The notes: generated by a model from the sequence alone, not told the origin. Shown: positions 1-6,374, counted from the first letter of the stretch. The stretch is DNA of 6,998 nucleotides from JAWBOW01 sp038825775 (GCA_038825775.1 JAWBOW010000042.1:1-6998), one strand, 5' to 3'. Numbers and translations: made by a program.

Positions 1-304
1 TATCTTTTATTATTTCTCTTTTACCTTCTGTTGCCTCCTTGCTTAACTTATCTGCCTTAATAGTATAATAATCTAATTTTCTTTTAAGTTCTTTAATTTT
101 TTCCTCTTTTAAATTACTTATTTCTCTGTGGAGAATTAGCACATCCTTTTTTACAGAGTCAAAAGATTTTTTAATGTTGTATTCAAACAAATTTTTGTTT
201 ATGTTATTTTCTTCGACTAAATTTTTTTTGTGTTTAGAATCATTAAGAGTATCATCGCGGTCAAAATTATTAAACTCGTTATTCTTTTTGTTTGAGATTT
301 TCAA
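1..304 (-). CDS. Coiled-coil hypothetical protein, N-terminal part (runs off left edge)
   Basis: I do not recognise this gene. Read on the minus strand from a TTG at 304-302, the frame stays open for 101 codons to the window edge, so the C-terminus is missing. Residues 1 to about 43 are polar and rich in Asn, Lys and Asp, and look disordered. From about residue 44 the sequence becomes a charged amphipathic helix with hydrophobic residues spaced 3-4 apart (F48, V51, V55, L58, I62, L65, then L73, L77, Y80, A84, L87), which is a typical coiled-coil pattern. There is no signal peptide, cysteine motif or membrane segment after the chosen start. TTG was chosen because a G-rich Shine-Dalgarno sequence sits 6-7 bases upstream, a TATA box stands at the right distance, and there is no in-frame ATG. 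The frame is open further upstream only to a stop at 356-358. It is transcribed in the same direction as the PGK block but separated from it by 143 bases with its own promoter. Function unknown; confidence refers to its being a real gene. Confidence 0.72.
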   Translation of the reverse strand, partial: MKISNKKNNEFNNFDRDDTLNDSKHKKNLVEENNINKNLFEYNIKKSFDSVKKDVLILHREISNLKEEKIKELKRKLDYYTIKADKLSKEATEGKREIIKD

Positions 305-310
305 GACTCT

Positions 311-318
311 CCACCCCC
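311..318 (-). promoter_or_regulatory. Shine-Dalgarno site supporting a TTG start
   Basis: On the minus strand GGGGGTGG lies 6 bases before the TTG at 304-302. It matches the GGTG core seen before the PGK and GAPDH genes in this window and is the main reason for choosing the non-ATG start. Confidence 0.6.
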
Positions 319-340
319 TTAACAAAAATAAAAAACCAGC

Positions 341-356
341 AATATATAAAATTTTC
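341..356 (-). promoter_or_regulatory. Archaeal TATA box/BRE for the coiled-coil gene
   Basis: The minus strand reads GAAAATTTTATATATT here, a purine-rich BRE-like stretch followed by TTTATATA. A start about 26 bases downstream of the box centre would fall near 321, just ahead of the Shine-Dalgarno sequence, leaving a leader of under 20 bases. The whole gap is very A+T-rich, so chance resemblance is possible. Confidence 0.5.
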
Positions 357-404
357 TATTTTTTACTATTTTATAATAAATATATTATAAAAGTATGATT
401 AAGT

Positions 405-425
405 GAAAACAAGATGCTTTATCTT
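405..425 (-). terminator. Weak hairpin plus short T-run after PGK
   Basis: On the minus strand, 23 bases after the PGK stop codon, AAGAT and ATCTT can pair as a 5-bp stem around an AAAGC loop, followed by GTTTTC. The stem and T-run are both short. It is offered only as the best terminator candidate for the three-gene block; other short T-runs (around 441 and 390) could serve equally well. Confidence 0.22.
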
Positions 426-447
426 TAATCAATTTAAAAAGTTTTTA

Positions 448-1671
448 TCAATTGAAATATAACGCTTTTATTCCTGGAAGTTCCTTTCCTGATAGAAATT
501 CAAGAGCCGCCCCTCCTGCTGTTGAGACATAAGTAAATTTTTTATTAAGGTTTAAAGAATTTATTATTGCAAGAGTATCACCACCACAAGCATACTTCTT
601 ACAATTGAGTTTTGAAATAAATCTTGCTATTTCTATTGTAGATTTTGAGAACTTCTTTATTTCATAATACCCCAACGGTCCGTTCCAAACAATAATTCTA
701 GAATTTTTCAGAATTTTTTTGAATTCTTTCACACTTTCAGGTCCAATATCCAAACCTATATAATCAGAATCAATTTTCTTTGAATCAAATATTTTTACTT
801 TTGATTTTTCAGATGTTTCTTTAGAAGCAACAACATCCTTAGGAATAATTATTTTTTCTTTTCCTAATTCTAATATTTGTTTTGCAAGTTCCACTTCTTC
901 TTGTGAATATACTGATTTTCCAACTTCAAAACCTTGTGCTTTTAAGAAATTAAACATCATTGCACCCCCAATAATCACATAATCTGCTTTGTCTAACAAG
1001 TTTTTTATGAAGGGAAGTTTTGTTGATATCTTCACACCACCACTTATCAATACGAATGGCTTTTCATTTGCAATAAGTATTTGTGAAAGATTTTTTAGTT
1101 CGTCATAAAACAAAAATCCTGCATAACTTTTTAAGAATTTTTGAATTCCTACAACAGAAGCATGTTGTCTATGAGCAACTGAGAAAGCGTCAAAAACAAA
1201 ATAATCTGCATAGGATGCTAATTTTGAAGCAAATTCATTATTATTAGTTGTTTCCCCTTCATTAAATCTTAGATTTTCAAGCATTAATATTCTATATTCT
1301 TTGTTCTTTTTAAATTCTTCAACAAACGAATCTGTTTTTTCTCCAATTAAGTGTTCACAAAACAAAACTTTTTTGTTTAAGAGTTTTGATAACCTATTTG
1401 CAACCAATTTTAAGCTTAATTCCGGTTCGTATTTCTTTGGTTCTCCCAAATGACTTATGATTATTATTTTAGCACCTTCTCTTAATAGAAAATTTATTGT
1501 TTTCAGAGAAGCTTTTATTCTTGAATCATCAATAATGATTTGCTTTTTATTTTTTTGTTTTAAAGGAACGTTGTAATCGGTCCTCAACAGAACAGTTTTT
1601 CCGTGAAGATTGTTTTTTAACTCTTCTACGCTTTTTATACTTTCCAATATTTTATTAAAATCAAAAGTCAT
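448..1671 (-). CDS. pgk: Phosphoglycerate kinase
   Basis: Cytosolic enzyme that transfers phosphate between 1,3-bisphosphoglycerate and ADP, giving 3-phosphoglycerate and ATP (reversible). At 407 residues it has about the normal family length, with roughly ten extra residues before the first strand. N-domain substrate motifs are visible: R-x-D-x-N at 30-34 (D32, N34), DDSRI with R51, SHLG with H74, LENLRF with R135, and AHRQHAS with R168. The C-domain nucleotide site is complete: GGVKISTK with K214 and K218, GGAMM at 235-239, WNGPLG with E337, GGDT at 363-366 and STAGGAALEF at 383-392. The odd feature is E77 where the family almost always has Arg (HLGRP), the residue equivalent to human R65. 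The GKELPG ending and overall motif spelling look closer to bacterial PGKs than to typical euryarchaeal ones. The gene starts 4 bases past the DUF362 stop, with its ribosome-binding site overlapping that stop codon, so the two are almost certainly co-transcribed. Confidence 0.97.
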   Translation of the reverse strand: MTFDFNKILESIKSVEELKNNLHGKTVLLRTDYNVPLKQKNKKQIIIDDSRIKASLKTINFLLREGAKIIIISHLGEPKKYEPELSLKLVANRLSKLLNKKVLFCEHLIGEKTDSFVEEFKKNKEYRILMLENLRFNEGETTNNNEFASKLASYADYFVFDAFSVAHRQHASVVGIQKFLKSYAGFLFYDELKNLSQILIANEKPFVLISGGVKISTKLPFIKNLLDKADYVIIGGAMMFNFLKAQGFEVGKSVYSQEEVELAKQILELGKEKIIIPKDVVASKETSEKSKVKIFDSKKIDSDYIGLDIGPESVKEFKKILKNSRIIVWNGPLGYYEIKKFSKSTIEIARFISKLNCKKYACGGDTLAIINSLNLNKKFTYVSTAGGAALEFLSGKELPGIKALYFN

Positions 1672-1675
1672 AAAA

Positions 1676-1683
1676 TCACCCTC
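1676..1683 (-). promoter_or_regulatory. PGK Shine-Dalgarno site fused to the upstream stop codon
   Basis: The minus strand reads GAGGGTGA followed by TTTT and the PGK ATG. The TGA in this site is also the stop codon of the DUF362 gene, so a ribosome finishing DUF362 ends on the PGK initiation site. This layout suggests translational coupling. Confidence 0.8.
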
Positions 1684-2893
1684 TTTTTGATATAATTCTT
1701 CTTATCTTTGTAAAAAATGATTTTAATGCTTCATAAATGATTGTTATAAAACTTTTTTTTAATTTAACAGCATTAGCAGGGCATTGTTCATAACAGCAAT
1801 AGCAAGTAATACATTTTTTTGGATTTATATGAGGATAATTATTAACTAAAATTATTGCTCTTGCAGGACAGTTTGAATAACAACGCAAACATTTAATGCA
1901 TTTTTTCTTTTCAATAAATGGTTTTTTAGGAGCTCTTATAGCATTTGATTGTATAAAAGAAAATATTTTTCTATTAAATTGCATTGGAGCTTCAAATTTT
2001 ATTAAGGGTAATCTTTCAAAATCTCCAACGATTTTTATTTTGTTCTCTAAGTTTTTCTCTCTTTTTAATGCAATCTTATTTAAAATAACTTTATGCTCAA
2101 GCCCAATAATTCTTGTGGCAATTATATCCAAAGCAACTCCATTTTCACTAATTAATATTAATCCTGCCTTTTTTGGGTTTCCCCTTGAAGGCCCATTTCC
2201 TTCCATTCCTACAATGCCATCCATAATATTAAGTTCTGGTTTTGCAGAATAATAAACGTCTAATAACAAATTCGAGAATTCCTCAGGTGTTTTAGCGATT
2301 CCGTGATATTTTGCTTTTGTTGCTCCTGGTATGATTCCAAACATGTTCTTTACAGAACCAGTAAATGTTGTTAAAACATGTGTCTTTAACTTTGGAAGGT
2401 TTATTATTAAATCTGCTTTTTTAACCAAATCCGAAACATAGAACTCTTTAAGCAAAATATTGTTTTCATTTCTTACTTTTAAAAGCTTGTTCCTTTTTGA
2501 GTCCTCAAAAGCAACACATTCCACATTATATTTATCAGCAACTTTTTTTATTCCACTCTTAACAAAACCTTCATATGTTGTTGCTGAGCCATCACTCTCC
2601 GCAACTATTACTTTGAAACCATTCTCAAGCAAAATTCTTATAAGAGCTTCAACTATTGTTGGATGAGTAACAACAGCACTTTCAGGACTTATTGGAATTA
2701 TTATGTTCGGCTTTAAAATGCATAATGGCTTTTTCTTTTTTTTGTATTTTGAAAAATCAAAATTTATTTCTTTTAATCCTTTTTTTATAATGTTATAAAT
2801 TTTTTCTGAATCGTAAGAATCGCACTTAAAAACTCCTACCAAAACATTTTCAGAAATTTCATTTTCTCTTTCTCTTTTAGAATTTCTTTTCAT
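1676..2893 (-). CDS. DUF362 protein with C-terminal 2x[4Fe-4S] ferredoxin domain
   Basis: A two-part, 405-residue soluble protein. Residues about 15-300 form a DUF362 domain, recognised by KPN at 61-63, THP at 77-79, AESDG at 98-102, NLPKLKTH at 165-172, TGSVKNMFG at 178-186 and MDGIVGMEGNGP at 224-235. Residues about 328-380 form a ferredoxin domain with two cluster motifs of the C-x2-C-x2-C-x3-C-P type (C332, C335, C338, C342 and C361, C364, C367, C371). A basic tail containing a short hydrophobic-aromatic helix ends the protein; it could touch a membrane but is not a clear membrane segment. DUF362-ferredoxin proteins are widespread in archaea and anaerobic bacteria, and I know of no established reaction for this architecture. 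The two clusters imply electron transfer or an iron-sulfur-assisted reaction. The ATG at 2893 has no Shine-Dalgarno sequence but lies about 26 bases after a strong TATA box, so the message is probably leaderless. No other in-frame Met precedes the domain. The gene sits between GAPDH and PGK. Confidence 0.93.
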   Translation of the reverse strand: MKRNSKRERENEISENVLVGVFKCDSYDSEKIYNIIKKGLKEINFDFSKYKKKKKPLCILKPNIIIPISPESAVVTHPTIVEALIRILLENGFKVIVAESDGSATTYEGFVKSGIKKVADKYNVECVAFEDSKRNKLLKVRNENNILLKEFYVSDLVKKADLIINLPKLKTHVLTTFTGSVKNMFGIIPGATKAKYHGIAKTPEEFSNLLLDVYYSAKPELNIMDGIVGMEGNGPSRGNPKKAGLILISENGVALDIIATRIIGLEHKVILNKIALKREKNLENKIKIVGDFERLPLIKFEAPMQFNRKIFSFIQSNAIRAPKKPFIEKKKCIKCLRCYSNCPARAIILVNNYPHINPKKCITCYCCYEQCPANAVKLKKSFITIIYEALKSFFTKIRRIISKRG

Positions 2894-2916
2894 AAAAAAT
2901 AAAAAAATAAAGAGTG

Positions 2917-2931
2917 TATTTAAATCTTTTT
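2917..2931 (-). promoter_or_regulatory. TATA/BRE promoter of the DUF362 gene (leaderless)
   Basis: The minus strand carries AAAAAGATTTAAATA, with TTTAAATA at 2917-2924 and a purine-rich BRE-like stretch before it that reaches into the GAPDH stop codon at 2930-2932. The TATA centre is about 27 bases from the DUF362 ATG, so transcription would begin at or next to the start codon. DUF362 and PGK can therefore be transcribed independently of GAPDH. The same 15 bases recur at 6324-6338. Confidence 0.65.
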
Positions 2932-3922
2932 ACAACAAAAGTTTAATAACATCAATCATCCTGCAACTATAACCAAACTCATTATCGTACCATCCAACAA
3001 CTTGAACTAAATTTCCATTAATAACGTTTGTAAGCAAACTGTCAAATATGCATGAATGCGGGTTGCCAATTATATCAGACGATACTATAGGCTCAAAACA
3101 ATATTGTAAAACTCCTTTCAAATGATAGTTTGAAACATTCCAAAATAAAGTATTGATTTCTTCTACACTTACATTCTTTTCAACAGTGCAGTCAAAAACA
3201 ACAATGCTTCCATTAGCAACAGGAGCTCTTATTGCTAAACCATGTAGTTTTCCCTTAAGTTCTGGAATAACCTCTTCAACTGATTTTGTTGCTCCTGTTG
3301 TTGTAGGCACTAAATTAAGTGCTGCGTGCCTTGCTCTCCTTAAATCATGATGAGGAGCATCGACTAATCTCTGGTCAGCAGTATAAGCATGAACTGTTGT
3401 CATGTATCCCTCAATTACTTTATAATTATCATTTAAAACCTTAACCATTGGAGCTAAACAGTTTGTTGTGCAAGAGGCAGTGCTTATGATGTTGTGTTTA
3501 TCTTTGTTGTAGAGATGCTCATTAACTCCTTTTACAATAGTTATGTCAGGATTCTCAGCAGGAGCACTTATAATTACTTTTTTTGCCCCAGCATCTAAGT
3601 GTTTTTTGGCAAATTCTCTATTTGTGAAAAGTCCTGTGCTCTCAATAACAACATCAACATTTAAATCCTTCCATGGAAGTTTTTCTGGATCTTTTTCTGC
3701 AAAAACCCTTATTTCTTTCCCATCAACAATTAATGAATTGTTAGTAAATTCTATACTTCCAGGAAAGTTTTTATGAACAGAATCATACTTTAAAAGGTGT
3801 GCTAATGTTTTTGTATCTGTTAAATCGTTTATTGCAACAAAATTTATTTCTGGATCTTTAAATCCTGCCCTAAAAGCCATCCTTCCAATTCTTCCAAAAC
3901 CATTTATAGCAACATTTATCAT
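2930..3922 (-). CDS. gap: Type I (bacterial/eukaryotic-type) glyceraldehyde-3-phosphate dehydrogenase
   Basis: Cytosolic tetramer-forming enzyme that oxidises glyceraldehyde 3-phosphate with NAD(P)+ and phosphate to 1,3-bisphosphoglycerate, the substrate of the PGK encoded two genes downstream. The 330-residue length is normal. The Rossmann motif NGFGRIGR is at 7-14, with the ribose-binding acidic residue D33 in AIND. The active site is SCTTNC with nucleophile C151 and its partner H178 in TTVHAYT. The S-loop runs through DLRRAR to VPTTTGATK, and WYDNEFGYS lies near the C-terminus. This is the class I enzyme of bacteria and eukaryotes, not the distinct archaeal GAPDH, the ferredoxin-dependent GAPOR or GAPN, so lateral acquisition by an ancestor is likely. 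D33 favours NAD+, but the S-loop pair A189-P190 replaces the Leu-Pro common in strict NAD+ enzymes, so cofactor preference is not settled. The ATG is fixed by GAGGTGA five bases upstream and by the usual N-terminal sequence starting at residue 2. Confidence 0.97.
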   Translation of the reverse strand: MINVAINGFGRIGRMAFRAGFKDPEINFVAINDLTDTKTLAHLLKYDSVHKNFPGSIEFTNNSLIVDGKEIRVFAEKDPEKLPWKDLNVDVVIESTGLFTNREFAKKHLDAGAKKVIISAPAENPDITIVKGVNEHLYNKDKHNIISTASCTTNCLAPMVKVLNDNYKVIEGYMTTVHAYTADQRLVDAPHHDLRRARHAALNLVPTTTGATKSVEEVIPELKGKLHGLAIRAPVANGSIVVFDCTVEKNVSVEEINTLFWNVSNYHLKGVLQYCFEPIVSSDIIGNPHSCIFDSLLTNVINGNLVQVVGWYDNEFGYSCRMIDVIKLLL

Positions 3923-3926
3923 GAAA

Positions 3927-3933
3927 TCACCTC
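3927..3933 (-). promoter_or_regulatory. Shine-Dalgarno site of the GAPDH gene
   Basis: The minus strand reads GAGGTGA, a strong match to the archaeal consensus complementary to the 16S rRNA 3' end, ending 4 bases before the ATG. It fixes the GAPDH start. Confidence 0.8.
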
Positions 3934-3966
3934 TTTTTTAATGATGAAGAAATATAATTTTAAGAG

Positions 3967-3975
3967 TATATTAAA
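3967..3975 (-). promoter_or_regulatory. Probable TATA box of the GAPDH gene
   Basis: The minus strand reads TTTAATATA, preceded by an A-rich BRE-like stretch. The predicted transcription start near 3945 would give a leader of roughly 20 bases that includes the Shine-Dalgarno site. A second A+T box at 3952-3960 is a weaker alternative because its start would fall inside the Shine-Dalgarno site. Confidence 0.5.
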
Positions 3976-4026
3976 TTTTTTTTATTAATTCAAGAGTTAA
4001 AAATTTTTTAAAAATGTAAAAAAAAA

Positions 4027-4042
4027 GCAAAAACTTTTATAA
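4027..4042 (+). promoter_or_regulatory. TATA/BRE promoter of topA (leaderless)
   Basis: TTTTATAA at 4035-4042 follows GCAAAAAC. The box centre is about 28 bases ahead of the topA ATG at 4067, so transcription should begin within a few bases of the start codon. There is no Shine-Dalgarno sequence between the box and the ATG, which agrees with a leaderless message. Confidence 0.6.
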
Positions 4043-4066
4043 TAGAGTTAAAGCAACTAATAAAAA

Positions 4067-6292
4067 ATGGTTAAGAAGAGCAAAATAATAAAGGACAAAG
4101 AAATTAAAAAAGAAAAAACAAAAAAAATAGCAAAAAAAGATTCTTTAAGCGAATTAGAATTATTTGATAGGAATGAAAAACAAGAAATTCCAAAAAAGAG
4201 TTCAGAATCAAAATATGAACTTATAATTGCTGAAAAACCAAAAGCAGCTTTTAAGATTGCAACTGCTTTAAGCACTGTTCCTGTTAAAAAGAAAAATTAC
4301 TTAGGAATCCCATATTATGAGATAAGCATTAATGGAAAACCTGCTATTGTAGCTTCTGGTGTTGGACATCTTTATACTTTATTAGAAAAAGGGGGTAACA
4401 AGTGGAAGTATCCTGTTTTTGATGTTGAGTGGGTTCCAATATATAAAGTTCAAAAAAAATCTTCCTATGCTAAAAAGTATATTGACTTGTTAAAAAAATT
4501 AGGAGAGAACGCCTCAGAGGTAACTGTTGCAACTGATTATGATATTGAAGGAGAGGTTATTGGTCTAAACATTGTAAGGTTTATTTTAGGAAGGAATGAT
4601 GCTAACAGGATGAAGTTCTCAACACTAACACCAAGTGATTTAAGAAATGCTTATAATGAAAAGAGCAAGAGTATTGATTGGGGTCAAGCAAATGCTGGAG
4701 AGGCAAGGCATATTATGGATTATTTTTATGGAATTAATGTTTCAAGAGCACTTACTTCTTCTTTGAGAACAGCAGGAAAGTTTAGTGTTTTGAGTTCTGG
4801 AAGGGTTCAAGGTCCTGCTTTAAAAATTATTTATGATAGGGAAAAAGAAATAAGAGAGTTTGTTCCAAAAAAATATTGGCAATTGTTCTTAAAAGCAAAA
4901 AATGAGAAGTCAGAAATAATTGAAGCAATTCATGAAAGGGATAAGTTTTGGGACAAAAAGGAAGCTCTTGAAACAAAAAACAGGGCAGAAACAGGAACCC
5001 CTTATGTTGAGGAAATAAACTATTCTGAAGTTTTAGTTCAACCACCAACACCTTTTGATTTAACAACATTACAAACAGAAGCTTACAGGTGTTTTAGAAT
5101 AAATCCTAAGAAAACACTTGATATCGCCCAAGAACTTTATACTGAAGGTTTAATATCTTATCCAAGAACTTCTTCACAAAAACTTCCAATTAAAATTGGT
5201 TTTAAATCAATTATTGAAAAATTAGCACAACAAAAAGATTATAGCATAATAGCCAATGAGCTTCTTAAAAAGGAAAAACTAATTCCAAGGGAAGGAAAAA
5301 AAGAAGATCCTGCTCACCCAGCAATATACCCTACAGGTTTTGCTCCTAAAAAATTAAATTCTGATGAAGCAAAGATATATGATCTAATAGTTAAAAGATT
5401 TTTTTCTGTTTTTGGAGATCCCATAAAAAAACTTGTTGTAAAGGTTAAGATTAATTCAAACAATGAGAGGTTTTTAGCAAATGGTTCTATAATAAAAGAC
5501 AGGGGTTGGCTTGATTATTATAAACCTTATTATAACATAACTGATAAAATACTTCCAAAAATTGAGAATAATGAAAAACTTGTTTTGATAGGCATAAGTA
5601 TAAAAGAAGACGAAACAAAACCAAAACCAAGATATAATCAAGCAAGTTTGGTTGCTGAACTAACTAAAAAAAATCTTGGAACAAAAGCAACAAGGGCTCA
5701 AATAGTAGATACCTTGTTTAAAAGAAATTACATTAAGGGTGAACAAATAACTCTTACAAAACTTGGAGAGGCAACTGTTGAAACACTATTAAAATATTCA
5801 CCAACACTTCTTGATGAGAATCTTACAAGGCACTTTGAAGAAGAGCTTGAATTAATTAATGAGAACAAAAAGGAAAAAACAGAGGTTTTAGAAGAGGCTA
5901 AAAAAACAGTGACTGAGATTATTGAAGATTTCAAAAAAAATGAGAATAGCATAGGGATTTCTCTTAAGGATGCTCATAATGAAACAGAAATGGAAAAAAT
6001 AGTTGTTGGAAAATGTCCTAATTGCAAAGATGGAAATTTAATAATTATAAAGAGCAAAAAAACAGGGAAGCAGTTTGTTGCTTGTGACCAATACCCTAAT
6101 TGCAAGACAACATTTTCATTACCACAGTATGGGCTTATAAAAACAACAAAAGAAAAGTGTGGTGTTTGTGGTTTTCCAATAGTTTCTGTTATTAGAAAGG
6201 GGAAAAAACCATGGAAGCTCTGCATAAATCCTGAATGTTCTTCTAAGAACGAGTGGAATAATAATAAAGATAAAAAAGAAAATAAAAACTAA
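4067..6292 (+). CDS. topA: DNA topoisomerase I, type IA, archaeal form
   Basis: Relaxes negatively supercoiled DNA by cutting one strand through a 5'-phosphotyrosine and passing the other through. The protein has 741 residues. Residues 1-49 are a lysine-rich tail, apparently disordered. The TOPRIM domain follows, with E56 in IIAEKPKAA and the acidic triad D157-Y-D159-I-E161. Then come the gate-forming domains with ARHIMDYFYG and SSGRVQGPAL, and the catalytic Y365 with R367 in LISYPRTSS. Two C-terminal zinc ribbons are seen: C650-x2-C653 with C673-x5-C679, and C698-x2-C701 with C719-x4-C724. The LIIAEKPKAA spelling and SYPRTSSQKLP context point to the archaeal TopA group. It is not reverse gyrase, because there is no helicase part. 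The 4067 start is the only plausible one: no other Met precedes the TOPRIM domain, and the TATA box spacing fits a leaderless start. The gene is divergent from GAPDH. No T-tract follows the stop, so reading through into the next small gene is likely. Confidence 0.97.
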   Translation: MVKKSKIIKDKEIKKEKTKKIAKKDSLSELELFDRNEKQEIPKKSSESKYELIIAEKPKAAFKIATALSTVPVKKKNYLGIPYYEISINGKPAIVASGVGHLYTLLEKGGNKWKYPVFDVEWVPIYKVQKKSSYAKKYIDLLKKLGENASEVTVATDYDIEGEVIGLNIVRFILGRNDANRMKFSTLTPSDLRNAYNEKSKSIDWGQANAGEARHIMDYFYGINVSRALTSSLRTAGKFSVLSSGRVQGPALKIIYDREKEIREFVPKKYWQLFLKAKNEKSEIIEAIHERDKFWDKKEALETKNRAETGTPYVEEINYSEVLVQPPTPFDLTTLQTEAYRCFRINPKKTLDIAQELYTEGLISYPRTSSQKLPIKIGFKSIIEKLAQQKDYSIIANELLKKEKLIPREGKKEDPAHPAIYPTGFAPKKLNSDEAKIYDLIVKRFFSVFGDPIKKLVVKVKINSNNERFLANGSIIKDRGWLDYYKPYYNITDKILPKIENNEKLVLIGISIKEDETKPKPRYNQASLVAELTKKNLGTKATRAQIVDTLFKRNYIKGEQITLTKLGEATVETLLKYSPTLLDENLTRHFEEELELINENKKEKTEVLEEAKKTVTEIIEDFKKNENSIGISLKDAHNETEMEKIVVGKCPNCKDGNLIIIKSKKTGKQFVACDQYPNCKTTFSLPQYGLIKTTKEKCGVCGFPIVSVIRKGKKPWKLCINPECSSKNEWNNNKDKKENKN

Positions 6293-6320
6293 TATCCTAA
6301 AACAAGATCATATTAAAAAA

Positions 6321-6338
6321 GCGAAAAAGATTTAAATA
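6321..6338 (+). promoter_or_regulatory. TATA/BRE promoter of the small zinc-ribbon gene
   Basis: GCGAAAAAGATTTAAATA is a very good archaeal promoter: BRE-like GCGAAAAAGA directly before the TATA box TTTAAATA (6331-6338). Transcription would start near 6361, giving a leader of about 28 bases that contains the Shine-Dalgarno site. Fifteen bases of it are identical to the DUF362 promoter. Confidence 0.68.
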
Positions 6339-6374
6339 GGACTAATAAAGTGATAGGGTTTAATCAAAAAATAT

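Noticed and set aside
323..355. In-frame upstream extension of the coiled-coil gene that would encode a hydrophobic stretch ending in LRGWRV
   Set aside because: The only upstream start codon is a TTG at 323-325 without a ribosome-binding site, most of the hydrophobic part lies before it, and the extension covers the predicted TATA box and Shine-Dalgarno site. A membrane anchor is therefore not supported.
371..390. Inverted repeat TTATAAT / ATTATAA with a 6-base spacer
   Set aside because: All-A/T arms are expected often in such A+T-rich intergenic DNA, the stem would be weak, and its position fits neither a terminator nor an operator convincingly.
174..398. Plus-strand 74-codon open frame
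   Set aside because: It overlaps the minus-strand coiled-coil gene and its promoter, encodes Phe/Leu-rich sequence expected from the complement of Lys/Asn-rich coding DNA, and has no Shine-Dalgarno site.
1896..2252. Plus-strand 118-codon open frame
   Set aside because: It lies wholly inside the DUF362 gene, whose frame carries clear family motifs and cysteine clusters; the plus frame is a shadow with no recognisable domain.
4057..4275. Minus-strand 72-codon open frame over the start of topA
   Set aside because: It is the complement of the lysine-rich tail, giving false Phe/Leu/Ser-rich membrane-like sequence, and lacks promoter and ribosome-binding site.
4067..6292. Possibility that the topoisomerase is a reverse gyrase
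   Set aside because: There is no helicase-like N-terminal module; the protein begins with a short basic tail directly followed by TOPRIM.
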